Shown here: positions 42,417 through 51,635 of the stretch, one piece after another
How the letters are laid out: each line of letters begins with the position of its first letter
Numbering within the stretch: position 1 is the first letter of the stretch
From: Rhodocyclaceae bacterium
GTDB lineage: Bacteria; Pseudomonadota; Gammaproteobacteria; Burkholderiales; Rhodocyclaceae
NCBI GenBank assembly: GCA_028714035.1
Contig: JAQTNA010000001.1
Span: 62,001-126,000, forward strand
Direction: 5' to 3'
Length of the DNA stretch: 64,000 bases
The notes under the pieces: generated by a model
What the model saw: only the letters and a program-made list of their open reading frames with translations
The model's database searches: none
Told to the model about the DNA's origin: nothing
Translations under genes and position numbers: made by a program

Positions 42417-43628
42417 ATGAACCGGCGTGTCGTCGTGACCGGCATGGGGGTGTGTTCCCCCCTGGGCCACACGATCGAGGATTTTTCCCGCGCCCTGTTC
42501 GCCGGTCGTTCGGCCGTGCATCTCCTGGAGTGCCGTGCCGGCGAGGGCAGCCTCACGGTGCCGGCGGCCACCGTGTCACTGCGGCCGGAAGATCATTTCA
42601 GCAAGCTGGAACTGACCACCCTGGATCGCTTCAGCCAGATGGCCCTGCTCGCCGCCCGGGAGGCCATGGCCGGTTTTTCGCCGGAAGGCCTCCGGGAACG
42701 GATGGGCGTCTATGTGGGCAGCGGCATGGGGGGCGCCGGACACATCGAGGGCATCTACCAGGATCTGTTCCTCAAGGGCGCCCGTCGGGTGCGGCCGGTG
42801 TCGGTGGTCAACATCATGAACAACGCCGCCGCCGCGCACCTGGCCATCCGTTACGGCCTCTTGGGGGCCAACGCCACCTTCTCCAATGCCTGCGCGTCCT
42901 CCGCCAACGGCATCGGCGAGGCCCTGCGCGCCATTCGCCACGGCTACCTGGATGCGGCGCTCGCGGGCGGCACGGAAGCGCTGCTGGTCTATGGGGCGGT
43001 GCACGCCTGGCACGCCCTGGGGGTTCTGGCCAAGCCCGCGCCGGAGGTTGCCGCCTCCTGTCGCCCGTTCTCGGCAGACCGTTCCGGGCTGGTCCTGGGC
43101 GAAGGTGCGGCCATGCTGCTCCTGGAGGCGGAAGACGCGGCGCTACGCCGGGGTGCCCCCATCCTGGGGGAGCTGGTGGGTTATGGCGTGTCCTGCGACG
43201 CCAGCCATCTCACCAAGCCCGATGCGGCCGGCCAGGTGCGGGCCATGAAGCAGGCCCTGGCGGATGCCGGGCTGGCTCCCGGCGATATCGGCCACATCAA
43301 TGCCCACGCCACGGCGACCCTGGCCGGCGACGTGGTGGAAACCGCCGCCATCCGGGAGGTCTTCGGCCAGGCGGCGCCGCCCGTCAGCGCCACCAAGGCC
43401 ATGCACGGCCACCTCCTGGGGGCCGCAGGTGCCCTGGAGTGCGTGGCCGCCATCCTGGCGCTGAGGGAACAGAGGCTTCCCCCCACCATCAATCTGGACC
43501 TGCCCGATCCCCTGTGCGACCTGGACTACGTGCCGGGGGCCTGCCGGGAGGCCCGTTTCGATTACGCCCTGTCCAACTCCTTTGCCTTCGGCGGCAGCAA
43601 CGCCAGCCTGATTCTGGGAAGGCGCTAA
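42417..43628 (+). CDS. Beta-ketoacyl-ACP synthase family protein (FabF-like)
   Basis: 403 aa. Complete catalytic set: C159 (NACASSAN), H297 (NAHATAT, where FabF has NAHGTST), K327 and H332 (KAMHGHLLGAAG). It is therefore predicted active in decarboxylative condensation. The gene lies with an ACP and a hydrolase rather than in a fab operon, which suggests a specialised product (polyene, alkylresorcinol-like or modified acyl chain) of unknown nature. The start MNRRVVVTGMG is standard. Confidence 0.9.
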   Translation: MNRRVVVTGMGVCSPLGHTIEDFSRALFAGRSAVHLLECRAGEGSLTVPAATVSLRPEDHFSKLELTTLDRFSQMALLAAREAMAGFSPEGLRERMGVYVGSGMGGAGHIEGIYQDLFLKGARRVRPVSVVNIMNNAAAAHLAIRYGLLGANATFSNACASSANGIGEALRAIRHGYLDAALAGGTEALLVYGAVHAWHALGVLAKPAPEVAASCRPFSADRSGLVLGEGAAMLLLEAEDAALRRGAPILGELVGYGVSCDASHLTKPDAAGQVRAMKQALADAGLAPGDIGHINAHATATLAGDVVETAAIREVFGQAAPPVSATKAMHGHLLGAAGALECVAAILALREQRLPPTINLDLPDPLCDLDYVPGACREARFDYALSNSFAFGGSNASLILGRR

Positions 43629-43639
43629 GTCGACTGGCC

Positions 43640-43657
43640 GGGTGAATTCATTCGCCC
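43640..43657. terminator. Hairpin between convergent ketosynthase and outer-membrane factor genes
   Basis: GGGTGAAT-TC-ATTCGCCC pairs over 8 bp (one G-U pair) in the 31-bp gap. No T-run; likely bidirectional but weak. Confidence 0.4.
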
Positions 43658-43659
43658 AA

Positions 43660-45102
43660 TCAAAGCGGGTTCCCGAGCGGCTGGCCTGCCTGGTTCCACC
43701 ATCCCCCGCCCAGGGCCTGGAACAGGGCGGCCGTGTCGGCAAACTGGTTCGTCCGGGCCTGCACCAGGGCGATCATCGCCTGCTGCCAGGATTGTTCCGC
43801 GCTCAGAAGGGCGAGGTGGCTGATGTCGCCCAGCGCCACCTGCCGGCGCGCCAGGGCCAGGCTGCGGGACGTGGCCCGCTCGGCGGCCGCCGCCGCGCGC
43901 AGGGCCTCGGTATCCTGGTCCAGCGCATGGAGGGTATCGGCGACGTTCTGGAACGCTCCGATGACCGTGGCGCGGTACTGGGCCCGGGCCTGATCCAGAG
44001 CCGCCTCGGCGGCGGACTGGCGGTGCGCGAGCGCCCCGCCGTCGAAGATGGGCTGCGCCACGGCGCCGGCCAGGCTCCAGAAGCCGCCCCCCCCCTTGAA
44101 CAGGTCGGAGAGGCGCCCGGCGACGCTGCCGGTGCCCGCGTTGATGCTGAACTGGGGCAGCCGGTTGGCCATGGCCACGCCGACCTGGGCACTGGCGGCA
44201 TGGAGCTGGGCCTCGGCGGCCCGCACGTCGGGGCGCTGTTCCACGAGCCTGGACGGCAGGCTGAGGGGTAGTTCCGGCGGCAGTTCCAGGTGCTCCAGAT
44301 CGAAGCGCTGTTCCAGTTCCCTGTCCGGGAAACCGCCCGCCAGGGCCGTGAGCAGGTCGCGGGTCTGGGCCAGTTGCTTCCGGAGCGGCGGCAGCGCCGC
44401 CCGGCTCTGGGCCAGCGCGGCTTCCTGGGCCGCCACGCCGGCCTCGGCGATGGCGCCCAGGGCCTGCTGGCGGCGCGCCAGGTCCAGCGTCTCCGCCTGA
44501 AGGGCGATGATTCTTTCCGTGGCGGCCATTTGTCCGCGCAGGCTCGCCTCCTGTATGGCGGCCGTCACGACATTGGCGGCCAGCGACAAACGGGCCGCCT
44601 CCAGTTCGAAGCGCGCTGACTCCGCCTGCGCTTCCAGGGATTCCTCCTGGCGCCGGTTGCCGCCGAAGACATCCGGGGCGTAGGCGATGTTGAGTTGTGC
44701 CGTGTGCAGGCTGAAGGGATTGGCGGGCGCATTGAGCGGCGAACTCAGGCTGTCGGCGATCCGCTGCCGGCTCGGCGCGAGACTGGCCGATGCCTGGGGC
44801 CAGAAGGCGCCGCGCTGGGCCGCCGCGCTTTCCTGGGCGATGCGCAGGGCGGCGCGGGCAGCCTCGACGTTCGGGTTGGCATCCAGGGAGCGGCGTACCA
44901 GGGCATCGAGGGCGGGGGAATGGAACGACTGCCACCACTCCGCGGGGATGTCCGCTCCGGCGACCAGTCCCGGCGCCCGAGGCTCGGCCGGCAGGTAGGC
45001 CTTCACATCCGGCGCATCGGGCCGCCTGAAGTCCGGGCCGACGGCACAGGCGGTCGTCAGCATGGCCGCCGTGATGGCCGAAGCAATGGTTTTCCACCTC
45101 AT
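43660..45102 (-). CDS. NodT-family RND efflux outer-membrane lipoprotein
   Basis: 480 aa. A lipoprotein signal (LTTAC, lipidated C at about 19) is followed by GPDFRRPDAP and two OEP repeats with long coiled-coil helices, the TolC-type tunnel fold. NodT-family factors complete tripartite RND pumps. Its ATG overlaps the RND gene stop by 4 nt, so the two are coupled. It ends the RR-HK-MFP-RND-OMF operon. Substrate follows from the pump (probably metal cations). Confidence 0.92.
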   Translation of the reverse strand: MRWKTIASAITAAMLTTACAVGPDFRRPDAPDVKAYLPAEPRAPGLVAGADIPAEWWQSFHSPALDALVRRSLDANPNVEAARAALRIAQESAAAQRGAFWPQASASLAPSRQRIADSLSSPLNAPANPFSLHTAQLNIAYAPDVFGGNRRQEESLEAQAESARFELEAARLSLAANVVTAAIQEASLRGQMAATERIIALQAETLDLARRQQALGAIAEAGVAAQEAALAQSRAALPPLRKQLAQTRDLLTALAGGFPDRELEQRFDLEHLELPPELPLSLPSRLVEQRPDVRAAEAQLHAASAQVGVAMANRLPQFSINAGTGSVAGRLSDLFKGGGGFWSLAGAVAQPIFDGGALAHRQSAAEAALDQARAQYRATVIGAFQNVADTLHALDQDTEALRAAAAAERATSRSLALARRQVALGDISHLALLSAEQSWQQAMIALVQARTNQFADTAALFQALGGGWWNQAGQPLGNPL

Positions 45103-48100
45103 GTCTTGCTCCCTTCGGCAGCCGCCCGCTTCTCCATCTGTTTCGCCTGCTGCGAGAAGAGGTCAATCAGCACCGGCAGTACGATCAGTATGAGCAGGGG
45201 CGCCAGCAGGATGCCGCCGACGACGACCAGGGCCAGGGGTTTTTGCACCTGGGAACCGATGCCGGTGGACAAGGCGGCCGGCACCAGGCCGACGCAGGCG
45301 ACGACGCAGGTCATCACCACCGGCCGCATCTGCACCTGGCAAGTTCGGCGTATGGCCTCGGCGCGGGAGAGGCCCACATCCAGGTTCTGGTTGAAATAGG
45401 CGAGCACGATGATGCCGTCCATGGCGGCGATGCCGAACAGCGCCACGAAGCCGATGGCGGCGGAGACGGAGAACGGGGTGCCGGTGAGGAACAGGGCGAA
45501 GATGCCGCCGATGAGCGCCATGGGGATGACGCTGGCGGAGAGCAGGACATCCGTGACGTTGCCGAAATTCATGTAGAGCAGGATGCAGATCAGGGCGAAG
45601 CTGATGGGCACCACCACCGCCAGCCGGGACAGGGCGTCCTTGAGGTTGCCGAATTCGCCGACCCATTCCAGGCGGTAGCCGCCGGGGATCTTTACCTGCT
45701 CGGCCACCTTGTTCTGCGCCTCCAGCACGGCACTGCCCAGGTCGCGGCCGCGCACGCTGAACTTGATGGGGATGTAGCGCTCCTGCTGCTCCCGGTAGAT
45801 GAAAGAGGCGCCGGACACCAGGCGGATGTCGGCCAGTTCCGCCAGGGGTACCTGCACGACGCCGTTTTGGCCCTGGGCGCCGACGGTGATGTGCCGGATG
45901 GCCTCCAGGCTGCCCCGGAATTCGGGGGCGAGACGCACCATCATGGGAAAGTGGCGGTCGCTGCCGGCCTCGAACAGGTCGCCCGCCGACTGCCCGCCTA
46001 TGGCCGCCTGAATGGTGGCGTTGATGTCCCCGGGCGCCAGGCCGTAGCGGGCGGCCCGCGCCCGGTCTATGTCTATCCTCACGGTCGGTTGCCCCAGGGA
46101 GTTGAACACCGCGAGGTCCGTGACGCCCGGCACGGTCTGCATCACCGCCTTGATCTTCTGGGCCGTCTTCTCCAGGGTCTCCAGATCGCTGCCGTAGAGC
46201 TTGATGGAGTTCTCGCCCTTCACCCCGGAGGCGGCCTCCTCGACGTTGTCCTGGATGTACTGGGAGAAGTTGAACTCTACGCCGGGAAACTTGGCGCTCA
46301 GGGCCTCGGTCATCCCGTCGGTCAGGGTTTCCTTGTCCATGCCCTTGGGCCAGGCGTCGGCCGGCTTCAGGGGCACGAAGAATTCGGCGTTGAAGAAGCC
46401 GGTGGCGTCGGTGCCGTCGTCGGGGCGGCCATGCTGGGACACCACCGTCTCCACCTCCGGGAAACTCTTGATGATCCGGCGCATGGCGTTCACGTGGTCA
46501 TCGCCGGCCTCCAGGGAGATGGAGGAGGGCATGGTGGCGCGAATCCAGAGGTTGCCCTCTTCCAACTTGGGCAGGAATTCCAGCCCCAAGCCGCGGGCCG
46601 CCAGGAGGGCGACCAGCATCAAGGCGGTGGCCCCGGCCAGGGTCAGGCGCCGGTGGGCCAGGGCGAACTCGACCGCCGGGGTGTACAGACGGCGCAGCCA
46701 GCGGGAGACGAAGGTTTCTTCCTCGCCGTGCTCGTGCTGCGTCAGGAGGAGAGAACTCAGGGCCGGCGACACGGTGAAGGTGGCGATGAGCCCGCCGGCA
46801 ATGGCGTAGGCGTAGGTCTTGGCCATGGGGCCGAAGATGTGGCCCTCGATGCCGGACAGGGTGAACAGGGGCACGAAGCCGGAGATGATGATGGCCGCCG
46901 AGAACAGGATCGCCTTGTTTACCTCGGTGGCCGAATTGGCGATGATCCCGTACTTGCCGTGCAGGCCGATGGTGGTGCGCAGCCGGTGGAGCGCCGGTTC
47001 GCTCTCGTGCCGTTGCGACTTGCTCTGGGTCAGGTGGCGGAAGATGTTCTCCACCATGATCACCGAGGCGTCCACCACCAGGCCGAAATCAATGGCGCCG
47101 ACGGAGAGCAGGTTGGCCGACTCGCCCATGGCCACCATCAGGGCGATGGCAAACGACAAGGCGAAGGGGATGGTGGTGGCGACGATGACGGCGCTCCGCA
47201 GGTTGCCCAGGAACGCCCACTGCAAGAGGAAGATCAGCACGATGCCGAACACCATGTTGTGCAGCACCGTGTGCGTCGTGGTGTTGATCAGGTCGGAACG
47301 GTCGTAGATGCGCTGGATGCGCACGCCGGGGGGCAGGATGTTGGAAGCGTTTATCTTCGCCACCTCGGCCTTGACCCGCTCGATGGTGGGCATGCTCTGC
47401 TCGCCGCGGCGCATGAGGACGATGCCCTCCACGATGTCGTCGCCCTCGTCCTGGCCGGCGATGCCCATGCGCGGCTGATTGCCCACGCTCACCGCGGCCA
47501 CGTCGCCGATCAGGACCGGCGCCCCCTTGTTGGACGCCACCATGGTGTTCTTGACGTCATCCAGGGAATGGATCTGGCCGACGCCGCGCACCACCGCCGC
47601 CTGGGGGCCGATGTTGACCGTCTGCCCGCCCACGTTCACGTTGCTGTTGCCCAGGGCCTGCAACACCTGTTGCAGCGTGAGGCCGGTGGCGGTGAGCTTC
47701 CTCTGGTCGACGGCTACCTCGTAGGTCTTGGTCTTGCCACCCCAGCCATTCACATCCACGACGCCGGGCAGCGCCTTGAAACGGCGCTGGAGCAGCCAGT
47801 CCTGGAGCGTCTTCAGGTCCGTCACGGAATAGCCCGGCGGGCCGGCGAGGCGATAGCGATAGACTTCGCCGATGGGGCTCCAGGGGGATATCTGCGGCTG
47901 GACGCCGCTCTGCAGGGGCGGCAACTGGGCCAGGCGGTTGGTCACCCATTGCTCCGCCTGCTGGTAGGTGAAGTCGTAGCTGAACTGGAGCTTGATGTCC
48001 GAGAGTCCGAACAGGGAAATGGTGCGTATGGCCGCGACGTGGGGAATGCCCGCCATCTGCACTTCGATCGGGATGGTGACGTAGCGCTCCATCTCCTCCG

Positions 48101-48269
48101 CGGACAGGCCGGGGCTCTGGGCGATGATGTCCACGAGCGGCGGCACCGGATCGGGATAGGCCTCGATGTTGAGCTTGATGAAGCTGACGACGCCCGCGCC
48201 GAGCATGGCCAGCAGCATGAGGACGATGAAGGTGCGCTGCTTGAGCGCGAATTCGACGATGCTGTTCAC
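45099..48269 (-). CDS. RND efflux pump, heavy-metal (CzcA/CusA) type
   Basis: 1056 aa with twelve membrane segments and two large periplasmic loops. The proton-relay residues of the heavy-metal clade occur in AIDFGLVVDASVIMVEN, giving D, D and E at CzcA spacing. The usual RND repeats (FVSRWLRRLYTP, APSSISLEAG) are present. Metal-specific binding residues cannot be assigned, so Zn/Co/Cd or Cu/Ag are open. It follows the membrane fusion gene by 3 nt and is coupled to the outer-membrane gene. Confidence 0.92.
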   Translation of the reverse strand: MNSIVEFALKQRTFIVLMLLAMLGAGVVSFIKLNIEAYPDPVPPLVDIIAQSPGLSAEEMERYVTIPIEVQMAGIPHVAAIRTISLFGLSDIKLQFSYDFTYQQAEQWVTNRLAQLPPLQSGVQPQISPWSPIGEVYRYRLAGPPGYSVTDLKTLQDWLLQRRFKALPGVVDVNGWGGKTKTYEVAVDQRKLTATGLTLQQVLQALGNSNVNVGGQTVNIGPQAAVVRGVGQIHSLDDVKNTMVASNKGAPVLIGDVAAVSVGNQPRMGIAGQDEGDDIVEGIVLMRRGEQSMPTIERVKAEVAKINASNILPPGVRIQRIYDRSDLINTTTHTVLHNMVFGIVLIFLLQWAFLGNLRSAVIVATTIPFALSFAIALMVAMGESANLLSVGAIDFGLVVDASVIMVENIFRHLTQSKSQRHESEPALHRLRTTIGLHGKYGIIANSATEVNKAILFSAAIIISGFVPLFTLSGIEGHIFGPMAKTYAYAIAGGLIATFTVSPALSSLLLTQHEHGEEETFVSRWLRRLYTPAVEFALAHRRLTLAGATALMLVALLAARGLGLEFLPKLEEGNLWIRATMPSSISLEAGDDHVNAMRRIIKSFPEVETVVSQHGRPDDGTDATGFFNAEFFVPLKPADAWPKGMDKETLTDGMTEALSAKFPGVEFNFSQYIQDNVEEAASGVKGENSIKLYGSDLETLEKTAQKIKAVMQTVPGVTDLAVFNSLGQPTVRIDIDRARAARYGLAPGDINATIQAAIGGQSAGDLFEAGSDRHFPMMVRLAPEFRGSLEAIRHITVGAQGQNGVVQVPLAELADIRLVSGASFIYREQQERYIPIKFSVRGRDLGSAVLEAQNKVAEQVKIPGGYRLEWVGEFGNLKDALSRLAVVVPISFALICILLYMNFGNVTDVLLSASVIPMALIGGIFALFLTGTPFSVSAAIGFVALFGIAAMDGIIVLAYFNQNLDVGLSRAEAIRRTCQVQMRPVVMTCVVACVGLVPAALSTGIGSQVQKPLALVVVGGILLAPLLILIVLPVLIDLFSQQAKQMEKRAAAEGSKT

Positions 48270-48272
48270 GGC

Positions 48273-49457
48273 CTAATTACCTTCGGCGGCGCGGTCAATG
48301 AACAGGGTGCCGGCACTCACGACCTTCTCGCCCACCTTCAGCCCGGAGAGTATCTCGATCATGCCGTCGCGGCTGCGGCCGGCGCGGACGGGGCGGCCGG
48401 CGATGCTGCCGTCCGCCGCGACCACGAAGGCCCGGGTGGTCTCTCCCTCGTAGATCAGCGCGCCCTGAGGCACCGCCGGTGCCTCGGTCGCGGTGCTGGT
48501 GGCGATGGAGAAGCTGGCGAACATCTGCGGCTTCAGTTCGCCATCCGGGTTCTGTACCGTGGCGCGCACCGGCAGGCGGTGGGTGACGGGATCCACGGCG
48601 GAGCCGACCCAGGCGATGTTCGCCTTGAAGGTCTTGCCGGGCAAGGCCAGCACGGTGACCTCGGCCGGCTGGCCGACCCGCAGCGCCGGCGCATCGCCCT
48701 CCCGCACGTTGGCCACCAGCCACACGGTGGACAGGTCGCCGATGGTGAATGACGGCGTGGCGGCGCCGGTGGCCGCGCTCTGAAGGTACTGGCCGGTGCC
48801 CACCTGGCGCTGGGTGACCGTGCCGGCGATGGGCGCGGTCACGAGGGCTTCGGTCATGCCGGCGGGGGCTTTCTCCAGGGCGTCAATTTCGGTGTCGTTT
48901 TTGCCCAGGATATGCAATCGGCCCCGGGCGGCCTTCCAGGCCGCTTCGGCAGCCACCAGGTCGGACTGGGCCTGGCGCCAGTCCTTCATGGCGCCGGCGC
49001 CGGCGTCAAACAGCTCGTGCTGGCGCTTCTCGGTCAGGCGGGCGGTGTCCAGGGCCGCCCGGGTCGTCGCCACGTCGCCCTGTCCCTGGACGAACTCGGA
49101 GGCTTCGATCGCCATCAGCGGCGCGCCCTTCTTCACCACGTCGCCGAGTCTGGCCACGACGCGGCTGACGCGGCCGGTATAGGGGGAGAAGACCGGCGTC
49201 ATGGCGTCGTCGTTGAAGGCGATGTTGCCGTCGGTGGTCAGCATGCTGCGGAAGGTGAGTTTCTGCACCTCGGCGATCTTGAGGCCGGCCAACTGCTCCT
49301 TGGTCGGACGGAAGACGCCGGCGGGCCGCGAGGACTCTCGGGCCGGCTCGGGTGCCGGGGAGCGGGTGAGCAGCCAGCCGCCCCCCGCGCCCAGGAGAAC
49401 GAGAACCGGCAGAGCCCACCGGACGAGAGGGCGGGTGAAGAAGGAGGGGAAACGCAC
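48273..49457 (-). CDS. RND periplasmic adaptor (membrane fusion protein)
   Basis: 394 aa. N-terminal membrane anchor (residues about 13-30), then the adaptor layout: barrel-sandwich, alpha-hairpin (GDVATTRAALDTARLTEKRQHELFDAGAGAMKDW region), and a beta-barrel with FSIGDLSTVWLVANV-type motif. No His- or Met-rich metal-binding N-terminus is seen, unlike CusB or CzcB. It precedes the RND gene and follows the kinase gene after 124 bp. Confidence 0.9.
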   Translation of the reverse strand: MRFPSFFTRPLVRWALPVLVLLGAGGGWLLTRSPAPEPARESSRPAGVFRPTKEQLAGLKIAEVQKLTFRSMLTTDGNIAFNDDAMTPVFSPYTGRVSRVVARLGDVVKKGAPLMAIEASEFVQGQGDVATTRAALDTARLTEKRQHELFDAGAGAMKDWRQAQSDLVAAEAAWKAARGRLHILGKNDTEIDALEKAPAGMTEALVTAPIAGTVTQRQVGTGQYLQSAATGAATPSFTIGDLSTVWLVANVREGDAPALRVGQPAEVTVLALPGKTFKANIAWVGSAVDPVTHRLPVRATVQNPDGELKPQMFASFSIATSTATEAPAVPQGALIYEGETTRAFVVAADGSIAGRPVRAGRSRDGMIEILSGLKVGEKVVSAGTLFIDRAAEGN

Positions 49458-49581
49458 GGGAAAATCGCCTTGAATGAGTGAATCGGGTCGGCTTCGGTCC
49501 AGTATGGACGAGAGGCGCCGATTCTAGGCGAGGGAAGCTATCCCGAACCTTGCCGCTTCATTACCATTTGGCAAGCTTGGT

Positions 49582-50934
49582 TCAGGCGCGGGGCAGGACG
49601 ATGCGCACCCGCAGCCCCGGGGCTGCGTCTTCGAGGGTCAGTGTGCCGCCGTGCAGGGAGGTGATGGCGGCGACGATGGACAGGCCGAGGCCGTGGCCTT
49701 GCTGATTGCGGTCGAGCCGGTAGAAACGTTGCAGAACCTTGGATCGTTCCGCCTCCGGAATGCCGGGGCCGTCATCCTGTACCGTGAGGATCACGTTCTC
49801 GGCCTCCTGGCCGACCCGCACGATGACCGTCGTCCGCCGGCCCGAGTACTTGAAGGCGTTGTCCAGCAGGTTGGCCAGCCCGGAGGCCAGGAGGTCCGAG
49901 TCGCCGAGGATGGCTGGGGCGGGCTGTAGATCGGCGGCCAGGGTGATTTGCTGGTCCTCGGCCGCGGCCTCGTAGAGATCCACCAGCTTCGCGACGACTT
50001 GCCCCAGGTCCACCAGGGCGAAGGGCTGGCGTCGGGAACCGGATTCCGCCTCGGCGATCTGCAGGAGCTTGTTCAGGGCCACGATCAGCGCATCCACCTC
50101 CTCGATGGCGAATTCACCCGCTTCGGTGAGGCGGGCCATGTCCGGCCTGCCCTGCAAGGCTTCATCCAGATGCCCCCGGATGCGGCCCAGGGGTGTGCGC
50201 AAGTTGTGGGCGATGGTGTTGGATACATGCCGTACGCCATCCATGAGGTGTTCGATGCGATCCAGCATGCGGTTGATGTCGTGGCTCAGGCGATCAAACT
50301 CGTCGTCCTCCCCGGAGAGGGGAATGCGCCGGCTCAGGTTGCCTGCCTCGATGTCCAGGGCGGCGTGGCGGATGGCGCCGATGCGGCCTTCGATTTGCTG
50401 GCGGAAGAGCAGCGTGCCCAGGAGGGCGAGGGCGAAGGCCAGGAGTCCTCCCACCGCGATGGCGCGCCAGGTGAGGACGACGATGGCGTTGAGGTCGCTC
50501 ATGTCCCGGCCGACCACCAGCAAGCCTCCCCCCGACAGCCGGTGCAGCATCAGGCGGCCCGCGGCCGTTCGACCGTTCCGGGTCACCGGGTGGTCAATCA
50601 ACTGGTCCATGGGCGCGGCGCCATCCGTCCAGGGCGTCAGGTTGCCCGCCAGCATGCGGCCGCCCGCGTCGGTGAGCAGATAGATTTCCGTGTCGGAGTC
50701 CACCCCGTCGGCCAGGGTCTGCTCGATGCGCCGGCTGAGCGATTCCAGGCCGCGGCTTTCGCCATCCTCCGTGAAGTGATAGGCGTGATCGCGGATGCTG
50801 GCATCCGTGCCGTGACGCAGGACGCCGATGGTGCCGAAATAGAACACCGCCGAGAGCAGCACCACGGTGGCCACGACCAGGCCGCCGCAGAACAGCGCCA
50901 GGCGGAAGGCCACGGAGCGCATCAGTTTAGCCAT
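49582..50934 (-). CDS. HAMP sensor histidine kinase (metal-sensor type)
   Basis: 450 aa. Two membrane segments (about 12-32 and 160-182) bound a periplasmic sensor domain, then HAMP (about 185-235), HisKA with the phospho-His in IAHNLRTPLGRI, and a full HATPase. The layout resembles CusS/CzcS/IrlS kinases. The ATG overlaps the response regulator by 8 nt. Together they should control the efflux genes downstream. Ligand unknown. Confidence 0.92.
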   Translation of the reverse strand: MAKLMRSVAFRLALFCGGLVVATVVLLSAVFYFGTIGVLRHGTDASIRDHAYHFTEDGESRGLESLSRRIEQTLADGVDSDTEIYLLTDAGGRMLAGNLTPWTDGAAPMDQLIDHPVTRNGRTAAGRLMLHRLSGGGLLVVGRDMSDLNAIVVLTWRAIAVGGLLAFALALLGTLLFRQQIEGRIGAIRHAALDIEAGNLSRRIPLSGEDDEFDRLSHDINRMLDRIEHLMDGVRHVSNTIAHNLRTPLGRIRGHLDEALQGRPDMARLTEAGEFAIEEVDALIVALNKLLQIAEAESGSRRQPFALVDLGQVVAKLVDLYEAAAEDQQITLAADLQPAPAILGDSDLLASGLANLLDNAFKYSGRRTTVIVRVGQEAENVILTVQDDGPGIPEAERSKVLQRFYRLDRNQQGHGLGLSIVAAITSLHGGTLTLEDAAPGLRVRIVLPRA

Positions 50935-51607
50935 CGAAGCCGATCCGATAGCCCACGCCCCGCACCGTGTGCAGCAGGGCCGGAGAAAAATCCCGGTCTA
51001 TCTTGTTGCGCAGGCGGCTGATCTGCACGTCAATGACGTTGGTCTGGGGGTCGAAGTGGTAGTCCCAGACGGATTCGAGGAGCATGGTGCGGGTGACCAC
51101 CTGGCCCTGGTGCCGGACGAGGAACTCCAGAAGGCGGAACTCGCGCGGTTGCAGCGAGATGTCCTGGCCGGCCCGTTCGACGCGCCGGGTGCGCAGGTCC
51201 AGGCGCAGGTCGGCGACGCAGAGTTCCGCCGCGTCTTCCCGGGTGCCGCTGCGCCGCAGCAGGACTTCGATGCGGGCGAGCAGTTCGGCGAAGGCAAACG
51301 GCTTGGTCAGATAGTCGTCACCGCCCTCCCGCAGGCCGCGCACCCGTTCGTCCAGGGTGGCCAACGCGCTCAGGATCAGCACCGGCGTCCGGTTGCCGGT
51401 CTTCCTCAGGTTCCGGATGATGGACAGACCGTCCACGCCGTCGGGCAGCATGCGGTCCATGATGATCAGGTCCCAGTTCCCGGTTGCGGCCAGGTGCAGG
51501 CCTTCCGTCCCGTCCGCCGCCCAAGTCGCCGTATAGCCGCTCTCTCTCAGCCCCTTGCAGAGGTAGCGCACCACATCCGCTTCATCCTCGATCACCAGTA
51601 TGGGCAT
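50927..51607 (-). CDS. OmpR-family response regulator
   Basis: 226 aa. Receiver with D51 (LIIMDRMLPDG) and the switch lysine in LTKPFAFAE, followed by a winged helix (PREFRLLEFLVRHQGQVVTRTMLLESVWDYHFDPQTNVIDV), typical of CusR/IrlR regulators. First gene of the five-gene operon. A short dyad CAAGCTTG lies at 49572-49579 between the kinase and the adaptor gene and could be part of an internal operator. Confidence 0.92.
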   Translation of the reverse strand: MPILVIEDEADVVRYLCKGLRESGYTATWAADGTEGLHLAATGNWDLIIMDRMLPDGVDGLSIIRNLRKTGNRTPVLILSALATLDERVRGLREGGDDYLTKPFAFAELLARIEVLLRRSGTREDAAELCVADLRLDLRTRRVERAGQDISLQPREFRLLEFLVRHQGQVVTRTMLLESVWDYHFDPQTNVIDVQISRLRNKIDRDFSPALLHTVRGVGYRIGFDG

Positions 51608-51635
51608 GCTTCGATCCCGGGCTTTCCGGTGTTGA

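Noticed and set aside
45243-48752. Open frame of over 1100 codons antisense to the RND pump and adaptor
   Set aside because: Composition is His/Gly/Asp-rich and matches no family; both sense genes are well supported.
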